Below are positions 1-7,844 of a stretch of 64,000 nt of DNA, in pieces. Both the position numbers and the translations under genes were made by a program. Source of the DNA: DATATV01 sp035551355 (GTDB taxonomy: Bacteria > Actinomycetota > Actinomycetes > Mycobacteriales > Pseudonocardiaceae). The stretch covers positions 1 to 64,000 of the forward strand of contig DASZNF010000031.1 in NCBI GenBank assembly GCA_035551355.1. Reading direction: 5' to 3'. A model generated the notes under the pieces. The model had not been told where the DNA came from. It was given only the letters and a program-made list of their open reading frames with translations, and did not search any database. Within the stretch, counting starts at the first letter, position 1, and the number at the start of each line of letters is the position of its first letter.

Positions 1-234
1 CAGCAGCGCCGCCTGTTCCTCGCCGACCACCCCGCACAGCGCGAGGTAGGTGGCCAGGTTGACCGCGGTGGCGCCGCGTTCGCCGGTTTCGATGCGGGAG
101 ACGGTGGAGGCGGCCCAGCCCATCTTCTGGGCCAGGTGCAGTGCGGACCAGCCGGCCTCCTCACGGCGGGTGCGGAGTTCCGCGCCCAGGAAACGGCTGC
201 GTGCGGTCGATTCCCGACTCTGTCCCATGATCAT
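1..234 (-). CDS. XRE-family DNA-binding regulator, N-terminal part (truncated by window edge)
   Basis: The reading frame starts at ATG 234 (or ATG 228) and runs off the window. The visible 78 residues contain a helix-turn-helix of the XRE/Cro type: an RRxEAGWS segment followed by WAASTVSRIETGERG, the usual recognition-helix signature. In actinomycetes this N-terminus normally precedes a DUF5753 domain, but that part lies outside the window, so the full family assignment is inference. It is divergent from the complete XRE gene at 677, with a palindromic region between them. Confidence 0.8.
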   Translation of the reverse strand, partial: MIMGQSRESTARSRFLGAELRTRREEAGWSALHLAQKMGWAASTVSRIETGERGATAVNLATYLALCGVVGEEQAALL

Positions 235-553
235 TCTGTCCTGTTCGTGCTCGTCGCGAATCCTGTTGCCGGGGCTGGTCGGCCGGCGGCTCGGGCCGGG
301 TCCACACCCGGATCACGCCCGGGGCGATCCGGTCAGCGGCGCCACCCCTGGCCGGGCCACCCGCGGTCGGGCCGCCCGCAGTCGGGTCACCCCTGGCCGG
401 GCGAACCGGAGGTGGCACCGGCACCGCGGCATCGATGGGCAGGCAGCGGCAGTCGATGACCCGGCAGAACCCGCACAACCACCGCGCGCAGCGCCGGCGC
501 AGCTGCGCCGGGGTGAGCTGCTCCCCGCCGCCGTCTTGGTCACCCACGCGCAT
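161..553 (-). CDS. possible small Cys-rich protein (doubtful ORF)
   Basis: This open frame of 130 residues starts at ATG 553, with GGGGAG three bases upstream. The first ~45 residues look protein-like, with a cluster RCARWLCGFCRVIDCRC that could bind metal. The rest is a Gly/Pro/Ala-rich stretch from short direct repeats (about 340-410). Its 3' end overlaps the XRE gene by 74 bases in another frame, so the true gene may be shorter or absent. It is the only candidate in the 442-base gap between the two XRE genes. No function is proposed. Confidence 0.3.
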   Translation of the reverse strand: MRVGDQDGGGEQLTPAQLRRRCARWLCGFCRVIDCRCLPIDAAVPVPPPVRPARGDPTAGGPTAGGPARGGAADRIAPGVIRVWTRPEPPADQPRQQDSRRARTGQNDHGTESGIDRTQPFPGRGTPHPP

Positions 554-581
554 CCGCTCCCCAGCCGTCGTGATCGTCGAC

Positions 582-608
582 TCTAGATGCTAAATGCTTG
601 AATCTAGA
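582..608. promoter_or_regulatory. 27-bp inverted repeat, candidate XRE operator
   Basis: TCTAGAT (582-588) and ATCTAGA (602-608) form a perfect 7-bp inverted repeat with a 13-base spacer. The two TCTAGA hexamers are 21 bp apart, two helical turns. The site lies in an AT-rich island between the divergent XRE genes, as expected for autoregulation. Its role is inferred from position and symmetry. Confidence 0.45.
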
Positions 609-662
609 ATTTGGATACACGATTTGGTGAATCAAGAAACTTGCTTCGCGTTTCTCCGCTGC

Positions 663-668
663 TAGGGT
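663..668 (+). promoter_or_regulatory. -10 box of a leaderless promoter for the XRE gene at 677
   Basis: TAGGGT fits the actinobacterial -10 consensus TANNNT and ends eight bases before ATG 677. There is no convincing ribosome-binding site between them, so the transcript probably begins at or next to the start codon. Confidence 0.45.
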
Positions 669-676
669 CTGGATTC

Positions 677-1531
677 ATGGCAAACCGCAAGTACCTCCCG
701 TCGTTCCGCCGCCGCCAGCTGGGCCAGCAGCTGCGCGAGCTGCGCCAGGCGGCCGGGATATCCATGCCGGAGGCCGGAGAACTGCTCGGCGTCACCCACC
801 AGACCGTGTCCAATATGGAGCTGGGCGTGCACCGGGTGCGCAAGGCCGAACTCGGCCTGCTGCTGGACCGCTACCGCGCCGCGCCGCAGGCGCGGGACCG
901 GCTGGAGGTCATCCGGGCCGACGCCGACTCCCGGGGCTGGTGGCTGCGCTACGGCGGCGGGGCGCCGGACTGGCTGCGGCCGGGCCTTGACCTGGAGTCG
1001 GCCGCGGCCGCGGTCACCATCGTGGAGCCGAACCTGATCCCGGCCCCGCTGCGCACCGAGCGCTACTCCCGGGCGGTGTACTCGGCGGCCGGGTCGGCCG
1101 TGCCACCGGCCGAGGTCGAGCGGGCGGTCGAGGTGGACGCCGAGCGGTCCCGGCGGCTGGTGGAGGAGCCCCGGCCCACGCCGACCCTGGTCATCCTGGG
1201 TGAGGCCGCGCTGCACCAGGCGGCCGGCGGGCAGCTCATCGAGGGGCAGTTGCACCGGCTGCTCACACTGGCCGACTCGGCCATGGTGCAGCTGCGCGTG
1301 CTGCCGTTCGCCGCCGGGGCGCACGCGGCCGGCGCGGGCGGGTTCACCCTGTTCGACTTCGGTCAGCCGGAACTGCCGTCCCAGGTGTTCGTGCCGTTGC
1401 CCGCGGGCGGGGTGGTGGTGGACGACGCCGAGGATGTGGCCCGCTATGCCGCGATCGTGGCCGCGCTGCGCGAGGCCGCCCTGGACCCGGCGGATTCTTC
1501 TAAGCTGGTGAGGTCCCAGCTCGATCAGTGA
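677..1531 (+). CDS. XRE-family regulator with DUF5753 domain
   Basis: This 284-residue protein has an N-terminal helix-turn-helix (about residues 12-65, including LLGVTHQTVSNMELGVHRV). Its C-terminal ~190 residues are of the DUF5753 type, with a region around EPNLIPAPLRTERYSRAV and the conserved LGEAALHQ and VQLRVLPF segments. Such proteins are actinomycete regulators related to the WhiJ/BldB-associated family; targets are usually unknown. ATG 677 is chosen over the upstream frame at 611 because it sits just behind a -10 box and begins the conserved domain. The metallopeptidase gene follows after seven bases, so the two are probably cotranscribed. Confidence 0.88.
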   Translation: MANRKYLPSFRRRQLGQQLRELRQAAGISMPEAGELLGVTHQTVSNMELGVHRVRKAELGLLLDRYRAAPQARDRLEVIRADADSRGWWLRYGGGAPDWLRPGLDLESAAAAVTIVEPNLIPAPLRTERYSRAVYSAAGSAVPPAEVERAVEVDAERSRRLVEEPRPTPTLVILGEAALHQAAGGQLIEGQLHRLLTLADSAMVQLRVLPFAAGAHAAGAGGFTLFDFGQPELPSQVFVPLPAGGVVVDDAEDVARYAAIVAALREAALDPADSSKLVRSQLDQ

Positions 1532-1538
1532 GGTCGGC

Positions 1539-1889
1539 GTGTCGGTCCAGATGAGCAGTGTCCGCTTCGAGGAGCTGGTGGCCGACGCCCTGGACTCGGT
1601 CCCCCGCCGGTTCCTGGCCGCCATGAACAACGTGGCCGTGCTGGTCGAGGACATCCACCCGGACAACCCGCACCTGCTCGGCCTCTACCACGGGGTGGCG
1701 CTGACCCGGCGGACCTCCTACTACTCCGGCGTCCTGCCCGACACCATCACCATCTACCGGGAACCCATCCTGGCCATCTGCCGGGACGAACGGGACGTGG
1801 TGCGCCAGGTGGGCGTGACCGTGGTGCACGAGATCGGTCACCACTTCGGCATCGACGACGACCGCCTGCACGAACTCGGCTGGGGTTGA
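1539..1889 (+). CDS. zincin-like metallopeptidase family protein
   Basis: This 116-residue protein contains HEIGHHFGIDDDRLHELGW near its C-terminus, the HExxH zinc-binding motif plus downstream acidic residues typical of the small actinobacterial zincin-like family (Pfam Zincin_1). It is single-domain, cytoplasmic and lacks a signal peptide. Related proteins are widespread in high-GC Gram-positives without a firmly known substrate. It starts at GTG 1539; ATG 1551 is an in-frame alternative. It follows the XRE gene closely, and XRE/zincin pairs recall stress-responsive regulator-protease modules, but that link is inference. Confidence 0.8.
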   Translation: MSVQMSSVRFEELVADALDSVPRRFLAAMNNVAVLVEDIHPDNPHLLGLYHGVALTRRTSYYSGVLPDTITIYREPILAICRDERDVVRQVGVTVVHEIGHHFGIDDDRLHELGWG

Positions 1890-1944
1890 CGCGCCCGGCC
1901 ATCCTCGGCGCCACCGGCCGGCCGGCGCGGCGAGCTGCGGCCGG

Positions 1945-2541
1945 TCACCAGAGTTTGACCACGTCCTTGGCGGCGGCCAGCAGCGCCGCCCCGTCCAGCT
2001 TCACCCGGGTCTCCGGGATGTCCCGGCCGGGCCATTCGCACACCATGGTCAGCGGGCCCGCCGGGGGCAGCGGCCACATCCACAGCCGGAAGTCGTAGCG
2101 GCCCGGGCCGTTGCCGTTCTCCGCGGCCGGCCGGGTCGGGCGCATCACCGGATGCTGGGGTTGGGTGGCCGGATCGTGCCGGCCGACCTGGGAGTCCAGA
2201 TTGGTCAGCTTGAACCCGTCGGCGAGCTGGAAACCGAAGCGCAGCACGTCATCGGGCAGCGGGCCGTTGCTCGGGTAGCCGCCCCGGAACATGGACAGCG
2301 GCCACCGGTCGGGCATCTCGGCCATCCGGATCCGGCCGGTCACGGTGAACTCGATGCCCACCGAGTAGATCAGCGCCTCGGTCAGCGCGACCACCGTGTG
2401 CGCGGTGCGCACCAGCACGATCGGCGCGGGCAGGGCGGCGGGCAGTTCGTTGCCGGGTGGCGCCACCCAGGGCGGTCGAGGCGCCTGCGGGCGGGCGGAC
2501 CGGTCGGCGCGCGACGCCTCGTTGAAGAACCCCACGCGCAC
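1945..2541 (-). CDS. conserved protein of unknown function
   Basis: This 198-residue protein is not recognised by function. It lacks a signal peptide and membrane segments, has a Pro/Arg-rich N-terminus, and a C-terminal half rich in Trp and Pro (RLWMWPLPPAGPLTMVCEWP) suggesting a compact beta-rich domain. It lies 32 bases downstream of the AAA ATPase gene on the same strand, so the two are likely one operon and may be functional partners. It converges with the zincin gene, 55 bases apart. Confidence 0.75.
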   Translation of the reverse strand: MRVGFFNEASRADRSARPQAPRPPWVAPPGNELPAALPAPIVLVRTAHTVVALTEALIYSVGIEFTVTGRIRMAEMPDRWPLSMFRGGYPSNGPLPDDVLRFGFQLADGFKLTNLDSQVGRHDPATQPQHPVMRPTRPAAENGNGPGRYDFRLWMWPLPPAGPLTMVCEWPGRDIPETRVKLDGAALLAAAKDVVKLW

Positions 2542-2573
2542 AACTTACGGGTAGGCCCGCGTACCCGATCCGG

Positions 2574-3854
2574 CTACGGGGCCATCCGACGGCTCTTGAG
2601 GTAGCGGTGCAGGTCGTCGTAGCTGCCGTCGGAGTTGGCGAACTTGGTGGCGTTGCGCGCCACGGACAGCCAGCTGCCGGTGGACGCGCGCACCTCGGCC
2701 AGCGCCGCGTCGAAGTCGCGCACCCCCATCAGCCGTCCGCCGCGCACCCGCTTGCGGCCCTCGTCGCCCTCGGACTCGGCGGCGGCCCGCTCGGCCGCGT
2801 TGTCGCACAGCTGGGCCAGGTCGGTGACGGAGAACTCCTCGGTGCGCGCGGCCAGCTCGCGCACGTTGACCCCGGCGCCCAGCCTGCGGTCGCGCAGCTG
2901 GTGGTGCAGGATCGCCTCCCGCGCGGCCGGGTCGGGCGGCGCGACCAGCAGGGTGCGGTCGAACCGGCCGGGGCGGCGCAGCAACGGGTCCAGGTCCCAC
3001 GGGTTGCTGGTGGCGGCCAGCACCAGCGGCGCGTCCGGCCCGCCGCCGCTGTCGAGTTCGGCGATCAGCGCGTTGAGCAGGTTGCGGTTGCGGCCCGCGG
3101 CGTCCACCTCGTCCAGGAACACCACGCACGGCGCGGCCCGGCGCACCTCGGCGAACATCTCCCGCAGCAGGCGCTCGGGCGAGCCGCCGGTGTAGAGCTC
3201 GGGGCCGTCGGCCAGGTTGACCGCGAGGAACCGGGACTCCAGCTCCCCGGCCACCGCCCGGGCCACGAAGGTCTTACCGCAGCCGGACGGGCCGTAGAGC
3301 AGCAGGCCGCCGCGCTGCTGGCCCATCGCCCGCCGGCGCGGATCGGCGTTGCGGGCCGGGTTGATCACCGTGGCCAGCAGCCTGCGCTTGACCTCGGCCT
3401 GGCCGCGCACGTCGGAGAAGGTGAACTTGCCCGACTCGACGTCGAACCGCAGCGGCTCGCCCAGCGGCGCGGTGCCGGAGTCCACGAAGGGCTGTTGCAC
3501 GCCGATGAACTGGCCCTCGGCCGCGGCCCAGTTGAAGCTGTGCCGTTCGGTCGGCTCGTCGCCCATCCGGCGGCGCTGGGCGGCGGGCACCCCCCGGCGC
3601 AGGCGCAGCGTGCCCTCGGCGCGGTCGCCCTGGGCGGCCACCGCCCTGGCCATCAGCGCGCGGCCCTTGGCCGAGCCGGGGGCCCGGTGCAGCGCGGCCG
3701 CGATATGTCCGATGGCCTCGTCCGTGCCACCGGCGTCCAGCAGCAGTTCGGCCAGGTGCAGGCGCAGGGGCACGTCGTCGGGGCTGGCCTCGACGGCGGC
3801 GCGCAGGCTGCGGATGAGCGGGCCGTCCGGGCTGCCCGGATTCACAGGGTGCAC
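2574..3854 (-). CDS. AAA-family ATPase with N-terminal TPR-like region
   Basis: This is a 426-residue protein. Residues ~10-95 look like TPR helices (SPDDVPLRLHLAELLLDAG, DEAIGHIAAALHRAPG). A single AAA module follows at about residues 145-370, with Walker A GPSGCGKT, Walker B VVFLDEVD, a sensor-1-like LAATSNP and arginine-finger-like RRPGRFDR, closest to the Cdc48/FtsH-type AAA class. It is probably a soluble ATP-driven remodeller; the substrate is unknown. It starts at GTG 3854 with GGGAGG at 3859-3864; a -10-like TAGGGT lies at 3897-3902. It probably forms an operon with the downstream unknown gene. Confidence 0.85.
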   Translation of the reverse strand: MHPVNPGSPDGPLIRSLRAAVEASPDDVPLRLHLAELLLDAGGTDEAIGHIAAALHRAPGSAKGRALMARAVAAQGDRAEGTLRLRRGVPAAQRRRMGDEPTERHSFNWAAAEGQFIGVQQPFVDSGTAPLGEPLRFDVESGKFTFSDVRGQAEVKRRLLATVINPARNADPRRRAMGQQRGGLLLYGPSGCGKTFVARAVAGELESRFLAVNLADGPELYTGGSPERLLREMFAEVRRAAPCVVFLDEVDAAGRNRNLLNALIAELDSGGGPDAPLVLAATSNPWDLDPLLRRPGRFDRTLLVAPPDPAAREAILHHQLRDRRLGAGVNVRELAARTEEFSVTDLAQLCDNAAERAAAESEGDEGRKRVRGGRLMGVRDFDAALAEVRASTGSWLSVARNATKFANSDGSYDDLHRYLKSRRMAP

Positions 3855-3980
3855 ATCGCCTCCCTCAAAGCTCGCCGGTCGCCGAACGTCTGCGTCACCC
3901 TACGGCGCGCGATCGACGGGTCCGGGTGCGACCGGCCGACTGTTACGCGCCAGAGATACGAATCTGCCGGACCGGAGGAC

Positions 3981-4601
3981 TCAGGACAAGGTGATTCCCG
4001 TCCATTCAACACATCGCCAGCCGGTCGGGGCAGCCGGCTCGTCCGCTAGGACTACTCGCCCGGTGTTGGGCATCGCGGTGTGACTGGCCCGCGCCAACGG
4101 CACCTCCCCGGCCAGGAACGGGGTGACCAGCCGGATCGCCGCCCCGTGGCTGACCACCACCACGGTGCCCCCGGGATGCCGGTCGGTCAGTTTGGCCAGG
4201 GTGGCGGAGAACCGCTCGACGACCTCGGCCGCGCTCTCCCCGCCGGGCATCCGGGTGTCCAGCTCGCCCGTCGACCAGGCCTGGAACACCCCGTGGAAGC
4301 GGCGGATCGCCTCGGCGTCGGTATGTCCTTCCAGGTCGCCGACGAACACTTCCTGCACGCCCTCGACCACCTCGACGATCAGCCCGTGCCGCTGGGCCAG
4401 GGGCGCGGCGGTCTGCTGGGCCCGGGTGGCGCGGCTGGCGTAGATCGCGACGATCGGCTCGTCGGACAGTTCGGCGGCCAGCTCACGGGCCTGGCGCTGA
4501 CCGTCCTCGGTGAGCGGACCGCCCGGGGGTAAGGAGTCCAGCGCGCCGCGCCGGTTGGCGTCGGTCTGGCCGTGCCGGGCCAGGATCAGACGGCGGGTCA
4601 T
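3981..4601 (-). CDS. histidine phosphatase (phosphoglycerate mutase-like) family protein
   Basis: This 206-residue cytoplasmic protein begins MTRRLILARHGQT, giving the RHG phosphohistidine motif at residues 9-11. A second conserved His lies in VVVSHGAAIRL. Members transfer or remove phosphate from small phospho-compounds through a phosphohistidine; the substrate here cannot be read from sequence. ATG 4601 overlaps the pheA stop in an ATGA arrangement, so translation is probably coupled. This argues against the longer frame starting at 4760. Confidence 0.88.
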   Translation of the reverse strand: MTRRLILARHGQTDANRRGALDSLPPGGPLTEDGQRQARELAAELSDEPIVAIYASRATRAQQTAAPLAQRHGLIVEVVEGVQEVFVGDLEGHTDAEAIRRFHGVFQAWSTGELDTRMPGGESAAEVVERFSATLAKLTDRHPGGTVVVVSHGAAIRLVTPFLAGEVPLARASHTAMPNTGRVVLADEPAAPTGWRCVEWTGITLS

Positions 4602-5542
4602 CGGCGCGCCTCGCCCTCGTGCGCCCCGTTGTGTTCGCCGCGGATGTCGGCCAGCCAGGCGGCCGCGGTGGCGAAGTCGGCCGCGGTGGCGCCCGGCGGC
4701 ACCGGGGAGGCGGCGTGATCGGCCCGCGGGAACGAGCCGAGGAAGCGGACCGAGGTGCACCGGCGGCGCAGTGCGGCCAGCGCGTCGCCCACCCGGGGCT
4801 CGGCCACGTGGCCGTCCAGGTCGAGGAAGAAGCGGTACTCGCCGAGTCTGCCCTTGGTCGGGCGGGACTCGATGCGCGACAGGTTCAGGCCGCGGTGGGC
4901 CAGTTCGACCAGCAGGTCGGCCAGCGCGCCGGGGGTGTCCGGGGTGACCGCGACCAACGAGGTGCGGTCGGCGCCGGTGGGCTCGGGCAGCGTGCCCGGG
5001 CGGCGCAGCAGCAGGAACCGGGTGGCCGCGTCGGTGATGTCGGCGATGTCGGTGACCAGCTCGGCCAGCGGGTAGTGCCGGATGGCGACCGGGGCGGTGA
5101 CGGCGGCGTCGAAGTCTCCCTCGGCCACGCCGACCGCGGCGCCCGCGGTGGAGTTGGCCGCCACCTGCCGGGCCTGCGGGAGATGCTCGGCCAGCCAGCC
5201 GCGCACCTGGGCCAGCGCGTGCGGGTGACTGGCCACGGTGCGCACCTTGCCCGGCTCGGTGCCCGGGCGGACCAGCACGCTGAACCGGATGGGCAGCACC
5301 GTTTCGGCGACCGCGACCAGCGGCTCGCCGTCGGTCAGCGCGTCCATGGTGGCCGGCACCGCGCCCTCGACCGAGTTCTCCACCGGCACGCAGGCCGCGT
5401 CCGCGGCGCCCGCGCGGACCGCGGACAGCGCGGCGAACACGGTGTCCACCGGGGTGAGTTCGTCGACGTCGACGACGGCCAGCTGGTGCGCGGCCTGTTC
5501 GGTGAACGTCCCTTGTGGACCGAAATAGGCGATACGCGGCAC
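4598..5542 (-). CDS. pheA: prephenate dehydratase
   Basis: This 314-residue enzyme converts prephenate to phenylpyruvate in phenylalanine biosynthesis. It begins with RIAYFGPQGTFTEQAA, the family signature. It carries the TRF catalytic motif (DAATRFLLL, about residue 170) and a C-terminal ACT regulatory domain (about 190-270) with GLNLSRIESRPTKG, including the ESRP motif that binds phenylalanine. There is no chorismate mutase domain, as in other monofunctional actinobacterial PheA proteins. It starts at GTG 5542, six bases behind a -10 box. It is the first gene of a probable operon with the histidine phosphatase. Confidence 0.95.
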   Translation of the reverse strand: MPRIAYFGPQGTFTEQAAHQLAVVDVDELTPVDTVFAALSAVRAGAADAACVPVENSVEGAVPATMDALTDGEPLVAVAETVLPIRFSVLVRPGTEPGKVRTVASHPHALAQVRGWLAEHLPQARQVAANSTAGAAVGVAEGDFDAAVTAPVAIRHYPLAELVTDIADITDAATRFLLLRRPGTLPEPTGADRTSLVAVTPDTPGALADLLVELAHRGLNLSRIESRPTKGRLGEYRFFLDLDGHVAEPRVGDALAALRRRCTSVRFLGSFPRADHAASPVPPGATAADFATAAAWLADIRGEHNGAHEGEARR

Positions 5543-5548
5543 ACCGCC

Positions 5549-5554
5549 ACCCTA
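5549..5554 (-). promoter_or_regulatory. -10 box of a leaderless pheA promoter
   Basis: On the minus strand TAGGGT is followed by six bases and then the GTG start of pheA. There is no ribosome-binding sequence, so a leaderless transcript is likely. Confidence 0.5.
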
Positions 5555-5686
5555 ACCATCGGGCCGGCGGCGCAGGCGCGGGGCCGCCGAACGGTCCAAT
5601 GGATTACGCGGTGAGGTACAGATCACCCGGACGGCGGGTAGGGCAACCGGTTACGCGCGGTGCCCCGGAAATGAAATGCTGAGGGG

Positions 5687-6295
5687 GTGACCGCCCTTTC
5701 GGAAGGTGACACCGGGGCACCAGGGCACGGGCCTCGGCTCGTGTTGTGCGCGGTGGACGCTCCACTGGCCGGTGCGTGGCATGCGGTGGCCGCCAGCCGG
5801 GCGAATGTCGGCGTGTACCAGGGGTCGGTGCTGGACATCGAGGCCGACGCGGTGGTCAGCCCGGCGAACTCCTACGGCTGGATGCGCGGCGGCATCGACG
5901 CGGTGTACGCGTCCGCGTGGCCGTCCATCGAGCAGCGGGTGCGCAGCGCGGTGCTGGCCTTCCACGGCGGTGAGCTGCCGGTCGGCGAGGCGGTGATCGT
6001 GCCCACCGGCGCGGCCGGGCCGACCTGGCTGATCAGCGCGCCGACTATGCGCGAGGCCGGTGAACTGCTGCCCGCCGACACGGTGCACCCCTATCTGGCC
6101 GCCCGCGCGGTGTTCCGGCTGTGGCGGGACGGCCGGCTGGAGGACGACCGCCCGGTGCGCGAGGCGGTGCGGGTGATCGCCATGCCCGGCCTGGGCACGG
6201 GCGTGGGCGGGGTGAGCCCGGCGGCCTGCGCCCGGCAGGTGGCGGTGGCCTGGGACGAGACCTTCGTGGACGTGGACCACCCGGCCCTCGGCTGA
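5687..6295 (+). CDS. macro-domain protein (ADP-ribose-binding fold)
   Basis: This is a 202-residue, single-domain protein. VYQGSVLDIEADAVVSPAN is the typical beta-strand and Asn-containing binding loop, and GWMRGGID matches the following glycine-rich loop. VIAMPGLGTGVGGVSP is the second phosphate-binding loop. Macro domains bind or hydrolyse ADP-ribose derivatives; the exact activity cannot be told. It starts at GTG 5687, preceded by GAGGG. It converges with hsp20, and a hairpin lies between the genes. Confidence 0.85.
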   Translation: MTALSEGDTGAPGHGPRLVLCAVDAPLAGAWHAVAASRANVGVYQGSVLDIEADAVVSPANSYGWMRGGIDAVYASAWPSIEQRVRSAVLAFHGGELPVGEAVIVPTGAAGPTWLISAPTMREAGELLPADTVHPYLAARAVFRLWRDGRLEDDRPVREAVRVIAMPGLGTGVGGVSPAACARQVAVAWDETFVDVDHPALG

Positions 6296-6353
6296 GGCGG
6301 TTCGCCGACCGGCTTCGGGCTGCGCCGCGGTTCGCCGGTCGCGAAAACGGCGA

Positions 6354-6382
6354 CAGGGGCGATCCGTGCGGAATCGCCCCTG
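6354..6382. terminator. hairpin between convergent genes
   Basis: CAGGGGCGAT (6354-6363) and ATCGCCCCTG (6373-6382) form a perfect 10-bp stem with a nine-base loop between the 3' ends of the macro-domain and hsp20 genes. It lacks a T-run, as is usual in high-GC actinomycetes, and could serve both directions. Confidence 0.65.
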
Positions 6383-6414
6383 CGGCTTGTTCGGTTGTGC
6401 TGACTGTGTCGGAC

Positions 6415-6966
6415 TCAGGCCTGGGTGACCTCGGCGCCGTCCTCGCCCGCGGTGTCCTCGCCCGCGGTGTCCTTGGGCGGGGTGTCCTTGGGCGCGGACT
6501 CGGCCCCGGTCAGGCTGCGCACCTTGACCTTGGCCGCCACCGGCGCGGGCCGGACCACGTCGTGCACGCGGACGGTGAGCAGGCCCTTGTCGTAGTCGGC
6601 CTGGATCTGCTCGGCCGTGACGCCCTTGGGCAGGGTGAACTGGCGACGGAACCCGCCGGAGCGGATCTCCCGGACCAGCACGCCCTCGGTGCGCGACTCG
6701 TGCGCGTCGGCGCGCTTGCCGGTGATGGTCAGCCGGCCGTCCAGCACCTCGATGTCGATGTCGGACTCGACGTCCACGCCGGGCAGTTCCAGAGTGACCA
6801 GCACGTCGTTGCCGTCCCGCACCACGTCGGCGGCGGGCGCGAAGGTGGTGGCCGGGCGCTGGGCGGTGCCCCGGAAGCCGCGCCGGATCAGGTCGTCGAA
6901 GTCCGTGTCCCACTGCCGGACCAAGGTGAACGGGTCCCAGGCGGAACCCCGAACCGCGAGAGCCAT
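6415..6966 (-). CDS. Hsp20 / alpha-crystallin small heat-shock protein, Acr2-like
   Basis: This 183-residue ATP-independent holdase chaperone has an alpha-crystallin domain at about residues 45-150, containing LVTLELPGVD, REIRSGGFRRQFTLP and the GLLTVRV strand. The pattern REIRxGxFRRxFxLP resembles mycobacterial Acr2. The C-terminus has an Ala/Thr/Asp tail with two near-identical KDTPPKDTAGEDTAGED segments. AGGAGG (6975-6980) lies eight bases before ATG 6966. A HAIR-like repeat upstream suggests repression by an HspR-type factor. Confidence 0.92.
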   Translation of the reverse strand: MALAVRGSAWDPFTLVRQWDTDFDDLIRRGFRGTAQRPATTFAPAADVVRDGNDVLVTLELPGVDVESDIDIEVLDGRLTITGKRADAHESRTEGVLVREIRSGGFRRQFTLPKGVTAEQIQADYDKGLLTVRVHDVVRPAPVAAKVKVRSLTGAESAPKDTPPKDTAGEDTAGEDGAEVTQA

Positions 6967-6989
6967 CTGACATTCCTCCTAGCCACTAA

Positions 6990-7010
6990 GTTGAGCCCTG
7001 CTGGCTCAGC
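6990..7010 (-). promoter_or_regulatory. HAIR-like operator upstream of hsp20
   Basis: GTTGAGC (6990-6996), seven bases, GCTCAGC (7004-7010). This matches the geometry of the HspR-binding HAIR element (CTTGAGT-N7-ACTCAAG), with TTGAG kept in one arm and CTCA in the other. It lies 24-44 bases before the hsp20 start codon, a suitable place for a repressor. Binding by HspR is inferred. Confidence 0.6.
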
Positions 7011-7117
7011 TTTCATACGGTTCAACGGCACAAGTTCGGCGAATGTTCCCCGATGGGGAGGGTGACGCATGCCACACCGGTTCGGCCGGACCGATCGCGC
7101 GTAGTTCCATCGATCGC

Positions 7118-7645
7118 ATGCCTGTGTTCTCGTTCGAGGGAGTCAGCCCGGCCATCCACCCGACCGCCTGGATCGCGCCCACCGCGACCCTGATCGGCGA
7201 CGTGCGGGTCGAGGCGAACGCTTCCGTCTGGTACGGCGTGGTGCTGCGCGCGGACTTCGGCCCGATCTTCATCCGGGCCGGGGCGAACGTGCAGGACAAC
7301 TCGGTGCTGCACGGCTCGGCCGACGGCACCGAGGTGGGGCCGGGCGCCACTGTCGGGCACCTGTGCGTGGTGCACGGCGCGTTCATCGGCGCCGAGGCGG
7401 TGATCGGCAACAACGCGACCATCCAGGACGGCGCCCGGATCGGGCCGCGCGTGCTGGTCGGGGCCGGGGCCACGGTCGCGCCGAACACGGTGATCGAGGA
7501 CGAGGTCGTGCTGCTCGGCGCGGCGGCGAAGAAACAGGTGCCGTTCTCGGCCGCGGCGCGCTGGTGGGTGGACAACAATCCGGCGACCTACCAGGACCTG
7601 GCCCGCAGGCATGCCAACGGTGTCGCGCCGGTGAACGGAGACTGA
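7118..7645 (+). CDS. gamma-carbonic anhydrase-like hexapeptide-repeat protein
   Basis: This 175-residue left-handed beta-helix protein has repeated hexapeptides such as APTATLIGDV, VGPGATVGH, IGNNATIQDGARIG and VGAGATVAP. The three zinc-ligand histidines of the gamma class appear as VLHGSADG, VGHLCVVHGA. Homologues are trimeric and include active carbonic anhydrases and YrdA/PaaY-like proteins, so catalysis is likely but unproven. The start is ATG 7118, where the conserved MPVFSFEG begins, rather than the upstream frame at 7043. Confidence 0.85.
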   Translation: MPVFSFEGVSPAIHPTAWIAPTATLIGDVRVEANASVWYGVVLRADFGPIFIRAGANVQDNSVLHGSADGTEVGPGATVGHLCVVHGAFIGAEAVIGNNATIQDGARIGPRVLVGAGATVAPNTVIEDEVVLLGAAAKKQVPFSAAARWWVDNNPATYQDLARRHANGVAPVNGD

Positions 7646-7844
7646 GGGTGTGACCCGGACCACCCAAGGTGTCCACCGCTGTGGATAAACCTGGGGACAA
7701 CCTGTTGGTAGAAGATCAGCGGGTGTGCACCGTCTCCGATCCGGGCAGGTCCGCGCGGTTGTGGAGATGTGCATGTTCGCGACGGTGATCACCCGTCCGC
7801 GTGGGGATGGTTGCGCAGCACACGCACCCCCGTACGGTGAGCGG

